A stretch of DNA of 64,000 nt, taken from contig CBDEUC010000003.1 of the NCBI GenBank assembly GCA_965243105.1, forward strand, positions 62,001-126,000, given 5' to 3'. The stretch comes from WLWS01 sp965243105. GTDB lineage: Bacteria > Pseudomonadota > Gammaproteobacteria > Eutrophobiales > Eutrophobiaceae. The notes under the pieces were generated by a model. It did no database searches. It was given only the letters and a program-made list of their open reading frames with translations, and was not told the origin of the DNA. Both the position numbers and the translations under genes were made by a program. Below are positions 27,111 to 35,277 of this stretch, one piece after another (within the stretch, counting starts at the first letter, position 1; each line of letters begins with the position of its first letter).

Positions 27111-27851
27111 ATGAGACTCTTTTACTCACCATTTCATACGTTTGTTCACAAGGTACTGGTTACAGCACACGAGGCGGGACTTTGGGACGATATCATTTTC
27201 GTACCGACTTATCCCTTTAAAAATCGAAACGGTGAGGACCAGGGAGACAAGTACTCCATCGCGGCTATCAATCCTCTTGGCAAAGTCCCTACCCTGGCAC
27301 TGGATGATGGCCAGGTGGTATACGCAAGCCAGGCCCTGGCGGAATGTCTTGATGCAAAGAACAAGACCGGCCGCAGGTTGTTTCCGGAAGATGGAGACTT
27401 ACGCTGGGACGCCATCACCAGGCTGGCGCTCGCAGATACCATGTTTGAAACCACCGTGATGCTGGTGATGGAAGGCTGGAACCCGGAAGAGAAGCAGCGC
27501 ATCGAGTTTTTTGAATGGATCTGGCCAAAGATAATCGGTGGCTGTGACAAGCTCGAAGCCTACTGCAAGCGCGGCTTCGATGATTTTGATATCGGCCAGG
27601 CGGCAATGCTTCACGCTATCAGCTACATGGATTTTCGCGTGAAATTCTACGATGCCAAGGACCCGCTTTACCCCGAGTTTGACTGCTTTGAAAACCGCCC
27701 CAACCTGAAAGCCTGGTGGGAAGATGCCATGCAACGTCCCTCGGTACTCAGTCATTATAATGTAGACTTTGAAGGTGATGATTCTGCCGAGTTCTGCCAG
27801 CAAAATGTCCAGGCGGTGCTGGACCTGCAAAAGGAAAACGGCACGATATGA
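27111..27851 (+). CDS. Glutathione S-transferase family protein (first of pair)
   Basis: A 246-residue protein. The N-terminal thioredoxin-like domain (1-80) begins MRLFYSPFHTFVHKV, with Ser6 in the usual position for activating glutathione and the cis-Pro in GKVPTLAL. The helical C-terminal domain follows. The ATG at 27111 has GAGG upstream and starts the fold. The second GST gene overlaps it by 4 bases. Being controlled by the shared operator, it likely conjugates, isomerises or removes glutathione during breakdown of the island's substrate, for example as a maleylpyruvate-isomerase-like or lyase-type enzyme; the exact reaction is not visible. Confidence 0.88.
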   Translation: MRLFYSPFHTFVHKVLVTAHEAGLWDDIIFVPTYPFKNRNGEDQGDKYSIAAINPLGKVPTLALDDGQVVYASQALAECLDAKNKTGRRLFPEDGDLRWDAITRLALADTMFETTVMLVMEGWNPEEKQRIEFFEWIWPKIIGGCDKLEAYCKRGFDDFDIGQAAMLHAISYMDFRVKFYDAKDPLYPEFDCFENRPNLKAWWEDAMQRPSVLSHYNVDFEGDDSAEFCQQNVQAVLDLQKENGTI

Positions 27852-28552
27852 TCAGGCACTATTACTGGCCAACACCAAATGGCCACAAGACAGCCATCAT
27901 GCTCGAGGAAGTTGGCCTTGATTACGAGGTCATACCCGTCAATATACTTGCCGGCGAACAACTCAATGATGATTTCATAGCAATCAGTCCCAATCACCGC
28001 ATCCCGGCCATCGTGGATACTGATGGACCCGAAGGAAAGCCATACAGCATTTTTGAATCGGGTGCCATATTGCTTTACCTGGCAGAAAAGAGCGGCAAGC
28101 TCTGGCCTCAAGATCAGAAACATTTCTACGACGTAATGCAATGGCTGATGTTCCAGATGGGCAACGTCGGGCCCATGTTTGGCCAGAATGGTTATTTCCA
28201 GGGGTACTGCCCGGAAGATGTACCGCTCGCCAAAGAGCGTTACCACAATGTCACAAGGCAACTTTACGGTGTTCTCGACAGGCGCCTGCAGGATCATGAA
28301 TACCTGGCTGGCGATGAGTATTCCATTGCTGATGTTGCCACCTATCCCTGGACCATGCCAAAGCAGCAGGCCATGCACAAGATTGAAGCCGCTGATTACC
28401 CCAATGTTAAGCGCTGGGGCGAAACCATTGCGGCAAGGCCCGCCGTACAGCGTGGTGTCGCAGTACTGGCAGAGGATATGAAAGTAGGTAATCCAACGGA
28501 AGAAACCTACCAGAACATGTTTGGTACCAACCAGTTCAAGGAAGAGGAATAG
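27848..28552 (+). CDS. Glutathione S-transferase (YfcG/YghU-like)
   Basis: A 234-residue transferase. MIRHYYWPTPNGHKTAIMLEE is the Nu-class start, with the T.NG.K segment that binds glutathione in YfcG/YghU and Ure2-like enzymes. It is followed by SPNHRIPAIVD, ESGAILLYLAEKSG, and a helical domain with GDEYSIADVATYPW. Nu-class members have disulfide-bond reductase activity using two glutathiones. It is translationally coupled to the first GST (ATGA overlap). A bidirectional terminator follows (28584-28610). Confidence 0.92.
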   Translation: MIRHYYWPTPNGHKTAIMLEEVGLDYEVIPVNILAGEQLNDDFIAISPNHRIPAIVDTDGPEGKPYSIFESGAILLYLAEKSGKLWPQDQKHFYDVMQWLMFQMGNVGPMFGQNGYFQGYCPEDVPLAKERYHNVTRQLYGVLDRRLQDHEYLAGDEYSIADVATYPWTMPKQQAMHKIEAADYPNVKRWGETIAARPAVQRGVAVLAEDMKVGNPTEETYQNMFGTNQFKEEE

Positions 28553-28583
28553 AACCAGGCACTACCAGTCTTTTCTGCACAAA

Positions 28584-28610
28584 AAAAGGGGACCTGATGT
28601 CCCCTTTTAT
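28584..28610. terminator. Bidirectional terminator between GST and TonB receptor genes
   Basis: The inverted repeat AAAAGGGGAC / GTCCCCTTTT with loop CTGAT has A-rich and T-rich flanks. It lies between the stops of two convergent genes and can serve both. Confidence 0.85.
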
Positions 28611-28628
28611 TCGTGCATCTACTTCCGC

Positions 28629-31202
28629 TTAGAAGCGATAGCTCACTTCCACTGACCATGCCCGGCGATTTCCGGGATGGATAAATGAACCGCCAAATTC
28701 AGGAGCCGGGATCACTTCGGAGAGATACTTCTCGTTCATGAGGTTCTTCACGGTACCGTGAATACCCCAGGTCTCTGACTGTAATCCGGCTCGAAGGTTA
28801 ACCAGGCCATAACTGTCACGTTGTGAAAGGTTATGGTTCATCAGGCCAAAGCCAAAACCGGTGAACAGTGTAGGTGTCGGATCATCTGTCTGCGTGGTGG
28901 CAAACCAGGTCGGTCCAACTGCGGTGTAATCGACACGGCTCACGAACTCAACGCCGTCAAGAAATCCAGTGGGCCTGATGTACTCGCCACCAAAATTGAA
29001 AGTATATTCCGGTGCGTAGGGTACGCGGTTGCCTACTGTCTGTGGTCGATTGCTGTTTTCATCAATGCGTGCATTGGTCACAGCACCACCACCGTAAATT
29101 CTCAGGGCATCGGTAACCTGTACACTCAGTGCAGTTTCAAAACCAGTGATTGACACCTCGTCGATGTTTGACACCACGCGCAGCAGGCCAAATGGTCCGA
29201 CGAAGAAGTTAAAAATCTGCATATCATCTACCAGGGTGTGGTAGACAGACCCTTCAAAGTTCACACGACCATCAGCCCAGTTGGATTTAAAACCGACCTC
29301 AAATGCATTTGAAGTTTCTTCGTCAAAGGAATCGCTGATTGCCAGCTGTGCACCAAGTGCCTGGCCACCGACAGCAACAGGATCGAGCAGCGGAGTGTTG
29401 TAGAACAGGTCTACCGTTGCCTGGCTACCCTGGTTGTTAAAACCACCACTCTTGAAGCCTACACCCCAGCTTGCAAAGGTGCTCAGGTTATCGTTCACGT
29501 TCCAGCGCAGCGCGATCTTTGGCTGTACTTCTTCAAAGGTCTGCTTCCTGTCAGGTATGTCCTGGTTGATGACACAATTTGTGAAATCCACGTAAGCCGG
29601 GTTCAGCGGTGAACCTACACCGTCACCCAGCCCGGGACAGGGAAACGTGCCAAGCGGAAACAGCAGGAAAGTATCCGTGTAATCGATGAAGTTGGATGTC
29701 TGTTGTGCCGGCGCAGGAACAAGGGAACTGACTTCTCGCTCCTCACGGTCATAGCGCAGTGCTACTGAAACCTCGATATCATCATTGACGTCGTAGGCAA
29801 AGTTTCCGAAGACCGCAAAAACTTCAGTATCGAACTGGTCATATACCAGGGCCTCGGTGGCAGGACCGATTAGCGCGCGCTGCGCACGGCTACCGTTAAA
29901 GTTTTCACCCGGGTCTGTCACCGTCGCCACACCAACCTCACGCTCCAGGTTCAGGTAATACAAGCCGGCCTGCCAGCGCAGACGCTGGTCACCCGGTGAA
30001 GTCAGGCGTAATTCAAAGCTGTAATCTTCCTGGTTTCGTTCCTGGTACTGCGCGCCGTCACAGGTGTTAGGCGTATAAGGTCCAAAAAACGTGGTCGGAT
30101 CAAGAGGGTTACCAGGGTTGAACTGCGGTGCCGGCAGCGGATCGGTCACCACCGTAGAAGCCGCGGTGGCCTGGCAAACAGGGTCGGTGGCAAAGAAGCC
30201 AAACGCACCACTGGTACCGTCAGCAAAGAATGACTGATCAATATCGCTGTAGAGGAACCAGCCTGTCAGCGTTGCCCAGTCCATGTCCCAGTCCGCCTTG
30301 ATGGAAAAGTCCAGGGACTCCTGGTCATTTTCTGGTCGAATATTAGGCTGAAAAACAAAGTTGTGATTATTCACATCTGCATTTAGTGGTGTATCCGGTG
30401 GGATAAAGCCAAATACGTCGAGAGCAAAGGATGCGTTGAAAGAAATAGAAGCCGCGTCGACTTCACCGTAGTGGACTTTCATATCCACGCTCAGGTCATC
30501 ACTGGGCTCCCACAGCAGGCGACCGTTGACGTTGTAGTTTTCAAAATCGTCGACGATATTCGTGCCCGGATTCGCACCAACGTTTACGTTGTTAAAGAAC
30601 CCGTCAGTAGTCCTGTAATCGATGTGCAACCTGCCAGCCAGGTCGTCACTGAGTCCGCCGCTTGCATGGGCAGAGACATAGTAGCTGTTGTTATTACCTG
30701 CACTTGCCTTGATACCGCCTTCGAATTCATCGCTGGGCTTGTTCGTGGTAACGATGATGGCGCCGGCGGAAGCACTACGACCATAGATAGCGCCCTGGGG
30801 TCCTTTCAAAACTTCAATCTGCGCGAGGTCCGCAAATTCCCGGTTAAATGCACTGGGGTTTGTATGCAGGATTCCGTCAACGATAAATCCAAAGTTGGCC
30901 TCGGCATCTCGCGAACCGTTGATGCCTCGAATACTGACCTGGGCATCACCGACTTCAGCCGTGTCGACGAAGGACACGCCCGGCGTCAGTTGTATAAAAT
31001 CTTCCGCTCTTTCAATGGCGGCGCGCTCGATAGCACCTTCGGTAAATGCGGTAATGGAAGCTGGTACGTCGGTGAGTTTTTCCTCACGCTGCCTGGCGGT
31101 AACTACCACCTCTTCGATTTCCTGTGCTGGAAGCGGCACGACGAAACTTAATGCCAGCGTTGCCAGTGATGTACTCAGAAAAGTGGAATTCAATCGTGAC
31201 AT
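28629..31202 (-). CDS. TonB-dependent outer-membrane receptor
   Basis: An 857-residue receptor. The signal peptide (cleaved near PLPA) is followed by the TonB-box region EEVVVTARQREEKL, the plug domain (about 45-165, with FIQLTPGVSF, VSIRGINGS and VLKGPQGAIYGRSASAGAI), and a 22-strand barrel ending VEVSYRF with the C-terminal Phe. This IMPTPG/CirA-like lineage in aquatic Proteobacteria often takes up carbon substrates rather than iron. No FecI/FecR gene is near. Its promoter overlaps a TGTATACA operator, so it is the probable outer-membrane entry route for the island's substrate. Confidence 0.93.
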   Translation of the reverse strand: MSRLNSTFLSTSLATLALSFVVPLPAQEIEEVVVTARQREEKLTDVPASITAFTEGAIERAAIERAEDFIQLTPGVSFVDTAEVGDAQVSIRGINGSRDAEANFGFIVDGILHTNPSAFNREFADLAQIEVLKGPQGAIYGRSASAGAIIVTTNKPSDEFEGGIKASAGNNNSYYVSAHASGGLSDDLAGRLHIDYRTTDGFFNNVNVGANPGTNIVDDFENYNVNGRLLWEPSDDLSVDMKVHYGEVDAASISFNASFALDVFGFIPPDTPLNADVNNHNFVFQPNIRPENDQESLDFSIKADWDMDWATLTGWFLYSDIDQSFFADGTSGAFGFFATDPVCQATAASTVVTDPLPAPQFNPGNPLDPTTFFGPYTPNTCDGAQYQERNQEDYSFELRLTSPGDQRLRWQAGLYYLNLEREVGVATVTDPGENFNGSRAQRALIGPATEALVYDQFDTEVFAVFGNFAYDVNDDIEVSVALRYDREEREVSSLVPAPAQQTSNFIDYTDTFLLFPLGTFPCPGLGDGVGSPLNPAYVDFTNCVINQDIPDRKQTFEEVQPKIALRWNVNDNLSTFASWGVGFKSGGFNNQGSQATVDLFYNTPLLDPVAVGGQALGAQLAISDSFDEETSNAFEVGFKSNWADGRVNFEGSVYHTLVDDMQIFNFFVGPFGLLRVVSNIDEVSITGFETALSVQVTDALRIYGGGAVTNARIDENSNRPQTVGNRVPYAPEYTFNFGGEYIRPTGFLDGVEFVSRVDYTAVGPTWFATTQTDDPTPTLFTGFGFGLMNHNLSQRDSYGLVNLRAGLQSETWGIHGTVKNLMNEKYLSEVIPAPEFGGSFIHPGNRRAWSVEVSYRF

Positions 31203-31288
31203 GACAGGTGTCCCCTAAATATTAAGTGCATATCGATGTTGTATTTTACCAACAAACTCGTCGCCTCGCCGGCAAGCTTGCTCGCGCT

Positions 31289-31317
31289 AGTATAAGGAAG
31301 AAACATGGTGTATACAA
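31289..31317 (-). promoter_or_regulatory. Sigma-70 promoter of TonB receptor, overlapped by operator
   Basis: On the - strand, -35 TTGTAT (31317-31312), a 17-bp spacer and -10 TATACT (31294-31289) match the sigma-70 consensus well. The -35 lies inside operator 31309-31316, which predicts repression by steric block. The receptor start codon follows about 75 bases downstream with an AGGGGA ribosome-binding site. Confidence 0.7.
31309..31316. promoter_or_regulatory. TGTATACA operator 1, TonB receptor/GntR region
   Basis: A perfect 8-bp palindrome with flank GTGTATACAAT. It overlaps the -35 element of the receptor gene. Confidence 0.75.
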
Positions 31318-31372
31318 TGATTTCAAACATTTTCCCGATAATTCGAGATTATCAACGCCATATGGGCTTAAA

Positions 31373-31380
31373 TGTATACA
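31373..31380. promoter_or_regulatory. TGTATACA operator 2, TonB receptor/GntR region
   Basis: A perfect 8-bp palindrome with flank ATGTATACAAA. It is centred 64 bp (about six helical turns) from operator 1 and 145 bases before the GntR start codon, so it may serve autoregulation or looping. Confidence 0.72.
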
Positions 31381-31521
31381 AAGTTGCGTTTACGGGCGAA
31401 TTCCAGCACCGATCAGCAGGGGTAGACATGCAACAGGACAAGGCAGGAGAATACCCGACGGTTGGGATTACAAGGCCCTGTTAATATAAACAACACAAAC
31501 GATCTCTAAGGAACACGCTCC

Positions 31522-32160
31522 ATGTCCAACGCGACTGAACGCGCCTATCTGTATGTCCGGCAGCAAATACTAAGTGGCCACTTTCCTGCAGGTTCGCATC
31601 TCAAGGAAGAGCACATCGCGGAAGAAGCAAATGTCAGCCGCACCCCGGTGCGCGAGGCGCTCAGGCGCCTGGCAACGGAGCACATGGTTGAATTTGTTAC
31701 AAACCAGGGTGCATTCGTCATTTCGTGGGATGACGAGGATGTCGAGAGTATTTTTGAGATACGAATTCTTCTCGAAGGATATTCTGCATACAGGGCGGCA
31801 ACAAGAATCGACGAAGAGGCAATTACGGAAATGGAAACCTGCGCCAATGAAATCGAAAAATTATGCGAAAGTCATAACAAGGAGAACCACCGAAAAACGA
31901 TAGAATTCAATCACCGACTTCATAGCATTATCGTTGAGGCTTCCGGCAGTGAACACCTGCGGCGTCTGCTGGCCAGCCTTGTCGAAGTACCCATGTTATT
32001 AAAAACCATCGATCGCTATTCTGATGATGATGTTGAACGTAGCAACAACCACCACCGGGAGCTAATCCAGGCTTTTCGTGCACGAGACGCTGAATGGGCC
32101 AGGAATATCATGGAAGCACACCTGCGGTCCGCTCATCGTATCTATGTATCGGGAGAATGA
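31522..32160 (+). CDS. GntR-family regulator, FCD (VanR/FadR-like) type
   Basis: A 212-residue regulator. The winged-helix domain (1-70) carries the GntR signature AEEANVSRTPVREALRRLA. The FCD ligand domain (about 75-205) has the metal/ligand residues in FNHRLHSII, HHRELIQAF and EAHLRSAH. FCD regulators are usually repressors released by a small organic acid or pathway intermediate. It is divergent from the TonB receptor gene, with two TGTATACA palindromes between them. It is therefore the best candidate for the protein that binds the eight copies of this motif. It ends 13 bases before the stop of the second GntR gene, which converges on it. Confidence 0.92.
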   Translation: MSNATERAYLYVRQQILSGHFPAGSHLKEEHIAEEANVSRTPVREALRRLATEHMVEFVTNQGAFVISWDDEDVESIFEIRILLEGYSAYRAATRIDEEAITEMETCANEIEKLCESHNKENHRKTIEFNHRLHSIIVEASGSEHLRRLLASLVEVPMLLKTIDRYSDDDVERSNNHHRELIQAFRARDAEWARNIMEAHLRSAHRIYVSGE

Positions 32161-32173
32161 CTCCCCGGCTCAA

Positions 32174-32932
32174 TCAACTGTTTTGTCTGACCAGGCTGAT
32201 GGAGTAGCTGAATATTTCCGCAGGATGCTCACTGACTGATACTTCATAGGGAGCTCCCCCCTCATCATAGTACTTACGAATGATTTTCAGGACTGGGCTA
32301 CCCTCCCGCATTCCCAAAAACTTAACATGCTGGCTGGTAGCAGCACCGGCCTGGATCTCGATTTTTACTTCGCGCGGTGAAATTCCATAATTTTTTTCGA
32401 TTAGTTCAAAAACCGGCCCTTCATGGCTGTCGATGTGTGCCCTAATAGAGCTGAATTCCTTGGGGATATACACCGTCGTCAGGCAAATATTCTGTTGCTC
32501 GTTTAACAGCCCGAGGCACTCTATTTTTCGCCAGGAATCACCAGTTTTTGCCTGCAGCAATTTGAGCGTGTCCGCATCCAGCTTGATATCCATGTCTTTA
32601 ATAACGGTAAGCCGTGTGTTTTCAGCGTACTGGATAACATCATTAGCTGTGCGTAATTCCTGGATGAAATTCTCGCTTCGTTCAAGAGCCACGACACGCG
32701 TACCTGAGCCCTGTCTTCTCACTACCAGGCCCAGGTCCATGAGTCGTTTTAGCGCTTCACGTATGGTAAACCTGCTGGCATCGAATCGTTTGCACAATGC
32801 TTGTTCAGTAGGCAGCAAATCACCAATATTAAATTTTCCCGCGTGAATTTCCTGTTCAAGGTACTCCGCAACGGCCAGGTATAGCGGCTTCTTTGTGGAT
32901 GTTGCCAACACGGGTGAAGAGTTAATATCCAA
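32174..32932 (-). CDS. GntR-family regulator, UTRA (HutC) type
   Basis: A 252-residue regulator. The GntR winged helix (about 15-85) has LLPTEQALCKRFDASRFTIREALKRL and RRQGSGTRV, the HutC wing. The UTRA effector domain (about 100-250) includes VYIPKEF and the terminal EVSVSEHPAEIFSYSI. Such proteins sense histidine-pathway intermediates, sugars or phosphonates. Here the effector is unknown. No TGTATACA site lies before it, so it probably has its own operator. It is downstream of the HyuA/HyuB operon on the same strand (153-base gap) and could be its last gene or independent. Confidence 0.92.
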   Translation of the reverse strand: MDINSSPVLATSTKKPLYLAVAEYLEQEIHAGKFNIGDLLPTEQALCKRFDASRFTIREALKRLMDLGLVVRRQGSGTRVVALERSENFIQELRTANDVIQYAENTRLTVIKDMDIKLDADTLKLLQAKTGDSWRKIECLGLLNEQQNICLTTVYIPKEFSSIRAHIDSHEGPVFELIEKNYGISPREVKIEIQAGAATSQHVKFLGMREGSPVLKIIRKYYDEGGAPYEVSVSEHPAEIFSYSISLVRQNS

Positions 32933-33085
32933 TTTAAAGCGACTCTATTGATGAAAACCTGGAATATCCTGCCATCGTGTAATTTTATTATAAGGAGAAA
33001 ATATATCCACAATCCTGGTTTTATTCAGGCCAGGAACCGCGGAGCCAGGCGAGATGATGTAATGCTTATCAATAAATGTTGCTTC

Positions 33086-33841
33086 TTATAGAAATACGTC
33101 GCCACCATTTGGACTGAGGCACTGTCCACGAAAGTGGTTGGCTTCATCCGACGCCAGGAACACGTAGGTTGGAACGATTTCGTTTACTTCTGCCAGTTTT
33201 TTCCTCGGAATTCCCTGCCTTATGGCTTCAAGCAGCTCATCCGGTACATCATCCAGTATCGGTGTCAGGGTAGCGCCGGGGGCAACGGCGTTAACGCATA
33301 TGTTCCTTTCGCCTGCTTCCAGCGCCAGTGAACGAGTGAAAGAGATGATTGCTCCCTTGGCGGCGGTGTAGTGCGTGAATCCCGGTGCGCCTTTATAAGC
33401 AAGTTGCGATGCAGTATTAATGATCTTTCCATAGTCCTGTTGGTACATCATGGGCAAAACTCTTCTTGTCACCAGGAACTGGCTACGGAGATGTACCTCG
33501 ATCATTCTGTCCCAGGCCTCAATGGGAATCTCTTCCAGCATACCCGCATGGGCAATACCGGCGTTATTCACAAGGATATCAATGCCACCCAGTTTTTCTG
33601 TGCTTTCACTGACAAGGCGATCAGCATCTTCCTCAATAGATACATCGGCTTGAGTAGCGGCCGCAGTGACTCCTTCCTTTTCAATCTCCGTTAGTAGCTT
33701 TATAGCGTTTACCTGCTGTGACATGTCCGGGTAATTAATTGCCACGCTGGCCCCTTCCTTAGCAAAGGCCAGCGCAACACCAGCGCCAATCCCCGAACTG
33801 CTGCCGGTGATAAGTGCTCTTTTCCCGTCCAGTTTTCCCAT
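33086..33841 (-). CDS. Short-chain dehydrogenase/reductase
   Basis: A 251-residue classical SDR. The NAD(P) motif is GSSSGIGAG. NNAG and the catalytic set Ser (TASQLAYKGAP segment), Tyr and Lys in HYTAAKG are present. The C-terminal half is typical of the FabG/glucose-dehydrogenase-like group. It is last of the six-gene - strand operon that begins at 40155, and its ATG overlaps the stop of the LLM gene by one base (TAATG). It presumably oxidises or reduces a hydroxyl or keto intermediate of the pathway. Confidence 0.92.
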   Translation of the reverse strand: MGKLDGKRALITGSSSGIGAGVALAFAKEGASVAINYPDMSQQVNAIKLLTEIEKEGVTAAATQADVSIEEDADRLVSESTEKLGGIDILVNNAGIAHAGMLEEIPIEAWDRMIEVHLRSQFLVTRRVLPMMYQQDYGKIINTASQLAYKGAPGFTHYTAAKGAIISFTRSLALEAGERNICVNAVAPGATLTPILDDVPDELLEAIRQGIPRKKLAEVNEIVPTYVFLASDEANHFRGQCLSPNGGDVFL

Positions 33842-34656
33842 TACGATAATTCTTGCTTGATTTGCACCAGCTTATCCACGATAGACTTGAATTCATCAAG
33901 GTTGGTGTACTTACCAGCGTGATTCACGCCGGTGATCCCGATATCACGAAAGGCATGCAGCTTATCCAGCGTTTCCTTTTCGTCTTCAAGCGCTAGACCG
34001 GTAAGAGGGATCACTTCCGGCCTGCTCTTACCTGCTGTTTCACATTGCTGTAAGTAACTGGTAACCGTGTCCCTTAACTTTTCAGGGTCACCTTCCGTGG
34101 GCATCCAGCCATCGCCAAGCTTTAGAGCACGCTTTATCGCGTGCGGCGCAGCACCGCCAATCAATATTTTTGGACGTTGCGGTCGCGGGCTGAAAATGAG
34201 CCTCTGGCCGTTGGCTTCAACTTCGTCATTGGCAAAGCATTCGTGCCAGAAGGAAAGTGTGTCGTCGGTGATGGCACCGCGACGGCTGCGATCAACGCCA
34301 GCGGCCCTGAATTCCGCTTCCATCCAGCCAACCGCTGCACCAATGGATAAACGACCACCGCTGAGTTCCTGGATCGTCGCCAGCCATTTTGCCGTTACAA
34401 GTGCAGGACGGTAGGGCACGATCAGTACCGCGGTACCAAGACCAATGCGCCCTGTTCTGCCCGCGATGTAAGCGAGGGTTGCCAGTGGGTCGAGGTATCG
34501 GCCGCCTGAACCTTCTGATTCCTCAGGTGGTATGGCGATGTGATCGCTTAGCCAGATATCATCAAGACCAGCATCCTCGGCATATTCCGCACAGGCAGCA
34601 ATGTTCTCGCTGGTAGCAACGGGGCCAAAATTCCTGAGGAAAATGCCAAGGCGCAT
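33841..34656 (-). CDS. LLM-class F420/flavin-dependent oxidoreductase (TIGR03619-like)
   Basis: A 271-residue luciferase-like TIM-barrel enzyme. MRLGIFLRNFGP, IWLSDHIAIP, RIGLGTAVLIVPYRPALVTAKWLATI, GRLSIGAAVGWMEAEF and KILIGGAAPHAIKRA are the marks of the group often annotated as F420-dependent. Many such proteins in Gammaproteobacteria probably use FMN, since F420 synthesis is rare there. In the operon it lies between the cysteine hydrolase (10 bases upstream) and the SDR (overlapping). It is a candidate monooxygenase or dehydrogenase acting on the ring or side chain. Confidence 0.9.
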   Translation of the reverse strand: MRLGIFLRNFGPVATSENIAACAEYAEDAGLDDIWLSDHIAIPPEESEGSGGRYLDPLATLAYIAGRTGRIGLGTAVLIVPYRPALVTAKWLATIQELSGGRLSIGAAVGWMEAEFRAAGVDRSRRGAITDDTLSFWHECFANDEVEANGQRLIFSPRPQRPKILIGGAAPHAIKRALKLGDGWMPTEGDPEKLRDTVTSYLQQCETAGKSRPEVIPLTGLALEDEKETLDKLHAFRDIGITGVNHAGKYTNLDEFKSIVDKLVQIKQELS

Positions 34657-34666
34657 GAGCGGATAG

Positions 34667-35263
34667 TCAGCTCAAAGCTTTGATATGAAACAATACATCG
34701 TCAACTGATACGACATCTGCATACTTTGCATGCATGTCGTGCAGGTTGGCTTCATGGGCAGACTGGTTTCTGTCACCCACTGCTTCCCTGGGCACAACAA
34801 CGGGGTAGTTAGATTGAAGCCCGTCCAGTACCGTAGCACGAACGCATCCGCTGGTCGTTAAGCCTGTGACGACTAGAGAATCGGCTCGCTGATTTTTTAA
34901 CTGCGCATCCAGATCAGTATCAAAGAAAGAGCTGGCCCAGCACTTTTCAATAAGTGGTTCTTCATCGCGTCGTTCGAGGGCAGCATCCACTTCCACCCAG
35001 TGTGAATCCGGTGTTAACTGGTTTAGTGCCGGCAGGCGTTGGCGGAATACACTGGCCTGCTCATCATTTCGATAAATAACGGTTGTAAAAAACACTGGCA
35101 GGACTTGCTTGCGAAATCCGTCTAATAGTTGTTTATTTGCCTCCACAACCTCGGGACAATCCGAACCCAGGGAACAGGCCGGATCGGTAAAACCATTAAC
35201 CATGTCCACGACCACGAGAGCGGGCCGCTGACCAAGTCCTACATCTTCTCTGGCAAGATCCAT
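34667..35263 (-). CDS. Isochorismatase-family cysteine hydrolase (N-carbamoylsarcosine amidase-like)
   Basis: A 198-residue hydrolase with the Asp20-Lys107-Cys140 triad: VVVDMVNGF, EKCWASSFF and GLTTSGCVRATVLDG. The TTSGCVRAT segment and following VVVPREAVGDR resemble N-carbamoylsarcosine amidohydrolase and maleamate amidase more than isochorismatase or nicotinamidase. It is encoded 14 bases after hyuB. In creatinine catabolism, N-methylhydantoinase (HyuA/HyuB type) opens the ring and N-carbamoylsarcosine amidase removes the carbamoyl group, so this order of genes suggests an analogous ring-opening then deamidation. The true substrate is not known. Confidence 0.9.
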   Translation of the reverse strand: MDLAREDVGLGQRPALVVVDMVNGFTDPACSLGSDCPEVVEANKQLLDGFRKQVLPVFFTTVIYRNDEQASVFRQRLPALNQLTPDSHWVEVDAALERRDEEPLIEKCWASSFFDTDLDAQLKNQRADSLVVTGLTTSGCVRATVLDGLQSNYPVVVPREAVGDRNQSAHEANLHDMHAKYADVVSVDDVLFHIKALS

Positions 35264-35277
35264 TTAAACGTATCAAC

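Larger units (their letters stand above)
31203..31521. other. 319-base control region between TonB receptor and GntR genes
   Basis: No gene is supported here. The stretch holds the receptor promoter (31289-31317), two TGTATACA operators with centres 64 bp apart, and presumably the promoter of the GntR gene. An open frame across it (31226-31489) is not coding: it runs through the promoter and both operators, and has no family resemblance. Confidence 0.7.

Noticed and set aside
31226..31489. 87-codon open frame between the TonB receptor and GntR genes
   Set aside because: It crosses the receptor promoter and both operators, has no ribosome-binding site and no recognisable protein features.
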